This document shows, piece after piece, positions 62,150 through 64,000 of a DNA stretch of 64,000 bases; position 1 is the first letter of the stretch, and each line of letters begins with the position of its first letter. Origin of the DNA: Meghimatium bilineatum (Eukaryota; Mollusca; Gastropoda; Stylommatophora; Philomycidae). A program made the position numbers and the translations under genes. The stretch is taken from the NCBI GenBank assembly GCA_034231615.1, contig CM067317.1, positions 16,266,394 to 16,330,393 on the forward strand. Reading direction: 5' to 3'. Under the pieces are notes generated by a model. It made no database searches. It was not told the DNA's origin and was given only the letters and a program-made list of their open reading frames with translations.

Positions 62150-63690
62150 TCCACATCTGCCGTTAAGCGTTGGGGTGGGAGTCTCAATTTTCATTTCAAG
62201 GCCACATGTGTTGCTTTGAGTCCATGTTTGTTCAAGGTTGCCTTGATGTTTTCTATCCACTTTTTTCTTGGTCTACTTTTGGCTCTATATCTGGATATTC
62301 TTATGTTATATTCTTTTATTTCTAGTTGGTTTGTGTTCAATCTCATAAGGTGACCAAACTATTTTACTTGCTGTCTATCAATATGTTCAATACATGATAC
62401 TATAACTGCTCTTTTCCTAATTTCTTAATTTCTTATTTTATCTAGTTTAGTGACCATTGCAGCTTTTGTCAGACACTTCATTTCATATGTAACGAATTTC
62501 CTTTGCTGCGAGACTAGTAACCTTTAGGACCCTGAATTACAATTACGCAATTTCTCCCCTGGGCTCAGCTTCTTTTTTGACAATGTGCATTATTTTTGGT
62601 GAGTATTTGGTAAATGCAATAACATATTTGTTGATATAGATTTTAAAATAATTTTTAACATGTAAATAAAGAAGTGAATAATGCATATAAGTGTGTTTTT
62701 GTTGTTTTATATTTTATATGAAAAGTATGAGTAAGTTGTGAAGTTGAAAATTGGGGAAAATCACAAAACTACAATTTAAAAATTGTGCAAAAATAATTTC
62801 TTGACGCACCTAATACTTGAACAATGTGTGACAACACTGATAAAACCCTCCTAAATACCTATGCCAGTTGTGTATATGTTGTTTCATAACCAAATTAATA
62901 AGATATGGACTGAAAAAACATAAAATATGAAGATGTCAGCAATTCTATAATTAGGTATAAGTCAACATATGACGTAATTGTATAGAAAGCAGAATCTGGC
63001 ACCTCTGATAAATTATCTAGACCTATTGTGTTTGTTATTTCATTATTAAACGTTCATTCTCTTAATATTTAAACATATGAAAGACTAGGACATACATAAA
63101 ACACATAGATATTACTTACTACGTGGATCCATTACGATGGCATATGGTTCAACATTCGACCTAAAGATATTTCCATTCAACAGTCCTAATTATATACACC
63201 ATTTTCTTAACAATTTAGCTGGTAAATTTGTGTGCTGGGCAGAAGTTACTTCTTTGTTCTGCTTGAATTATACGTCATGTCAGCCTAACTTCATGTAGTT
63301 CCCTACTGAGAAATTGTGGGCAGAGCAACCAGGTGCTTCAAGAAGCTGTTGGGCCCTCAGTAATGTATATTTGTCTGGAGTCTATGGGGTCGTGAAGGTT
63401 AAAGACTATGTTTGACATTGGTAGCAGAGTGTTGGTATACAAATTGTAGATATTATGTCATCTGATTTCCATCTTGATCATTGGGTGGAGAAGTAATGGT
63501 GAAAGTGTTAAATCACTGTTTGCTTTCTGACACCTTGTTTCTATTTCTCTGTCTACTCTTTCAATTTCAGAATATGATGTCTAGATATTTAAATTCTTAT
63601 TTCTCTTTGATGTTATCTTTAATAATACAGGACGGACCATGGAGGAAAAATATATTATTTGGCGACCAAGAATTATGTGATGAAGATCAA
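62150..63690 (-). mobile_element. LINE RT C-terminal half, interrupted by a MITE
   Basis: 62150-62520 and 63399-63690 match successive parts of the uninterrupted LINE copy at 32655-33240. On the plus strand this is visible as TTAAAGACTATGTTTGACAT at 63399, against TTAAAGACCATGTTTGACAT near 33038. The intervening 878 bp has no counterpart there. Confidence 0.85.
62521..63398. mobile_element. TTAA-flanked piggyBac-like MITE, copy 2
   Basis: The 878-bp element has ends CCTTTAGGACCCT and, reverse-complemented, CCTTCACGACCCC, matching at 10 of 13 positions. The right flank is TTAA (63399-63402) and the left flank GTAA (62517-62520), one substitution from TTAA. The uninterrupted paralogue has TTAA at the matching site. 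No transposase is encoded. It shares subterminal sequence with 7685-8570 in opposite orientation. Confidence 0.88.
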
Positions 63691-64000
63691 AAGTAGAACA
63701 TGATATTTGTATAATTATAAACTTCTAATTACATAGAATTTTAGTAGGATCATGGACAGTATCAGCACCGATATTAGAAATTGTGATGCTCTGTGCAAGC
63801 TACATGCCAAAAGTCACCCTTTACATAACTAAATTCATTCATTTTGTTTGTGGCACCCCTCTGCATTGCTTTTGGCACATCAGCTGGGATTTATTTACAG
63901 TATTTTCCTCTTCAACATAGTGTCTAGGTCACTTTTACCATCTATGGGATGGGACAGACAACTCCACCACCCAAAACTTCATTAGTCACTCTTACAGACA
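63691..64000. other. Right edge of the window
   Basis: No gene is seen. The final about 65 bp (63935-64000, ATGGGATGGGACAGACAACT onwards) is a minus-strand family-A SINE cut by the window edge. Confidence 0.6.

Overview
The window is AT-rich genomic DNA from an animal, with spliced genes, GT-AG introns of 0.35 to 6.7 kb and dense non-LTR retrotransposon and SINE remnants. The repeat types and the many TAGGCCTA-like words suggest an aquatic invertebrate (lophotrochozoan or non-vertebrate deuterostome). I cannot name the phylum from the sequence alone.

Two host genes lie head to head. On the minus strand, from about 21.5 kb leftwards past base 1, is the 5' part of RAD54L2 (ARIP4), an ATRX/RAD54-like SNF2 chromatin remodeller. 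Five coding exons (19191-18419, 14925-14669, 11886-11782, 6845-6586, 2256-2140) join in frame to 504 codons. They hold an acidic/basic nuclear N-terminus, a SUMO-interaction-like VITL motif and the start of the helicase domain through Walker A (GLGKT). The rest lies outside the window. On the plus strand, 25393-60801 is a complete 13-exon gene for a 429-residue major facilitator of the organophosphate:phosphate antiporter (SLC37/GlpT-like) family. All thirteen splice phases agree. A CpG-richer stretch at about 22.6-22.9 kb between them is a plausible shared promoter region. The two proteins have no obvious joint pathway.

Almost everything else is mobile DNA. There are fragments of several LINE families: an endonuclease-RT type with ATTG tails, an RT-RNase H type at 28.3-31.1 kb, and a young RT-RNase H element at 56.4-60.0 kb. 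There are tRNA-derived SINEs, a GAA-tailed SINE, Penelope-like ends with decayed hammerhead-like cores, and TTAA-flanked piggyBac-like MITEs of about 880 bp.

The most striking items are these. The 56.4-60.0 kb LINE sits between 457-bp direct repeats that differ at only two positions, which reads as an exceptionally long target-site duplication. A truncated LINE at 31381-31733 has a 13-bp target duplication that copies the 5' splice site of transporter exon 2. A MITE family can be defined from two well-bounded copies, one of which interrupts a LINE whose uninterrupted paralogue is also in the window. No CRISPR, rRNA or true tRNA gene was seen.
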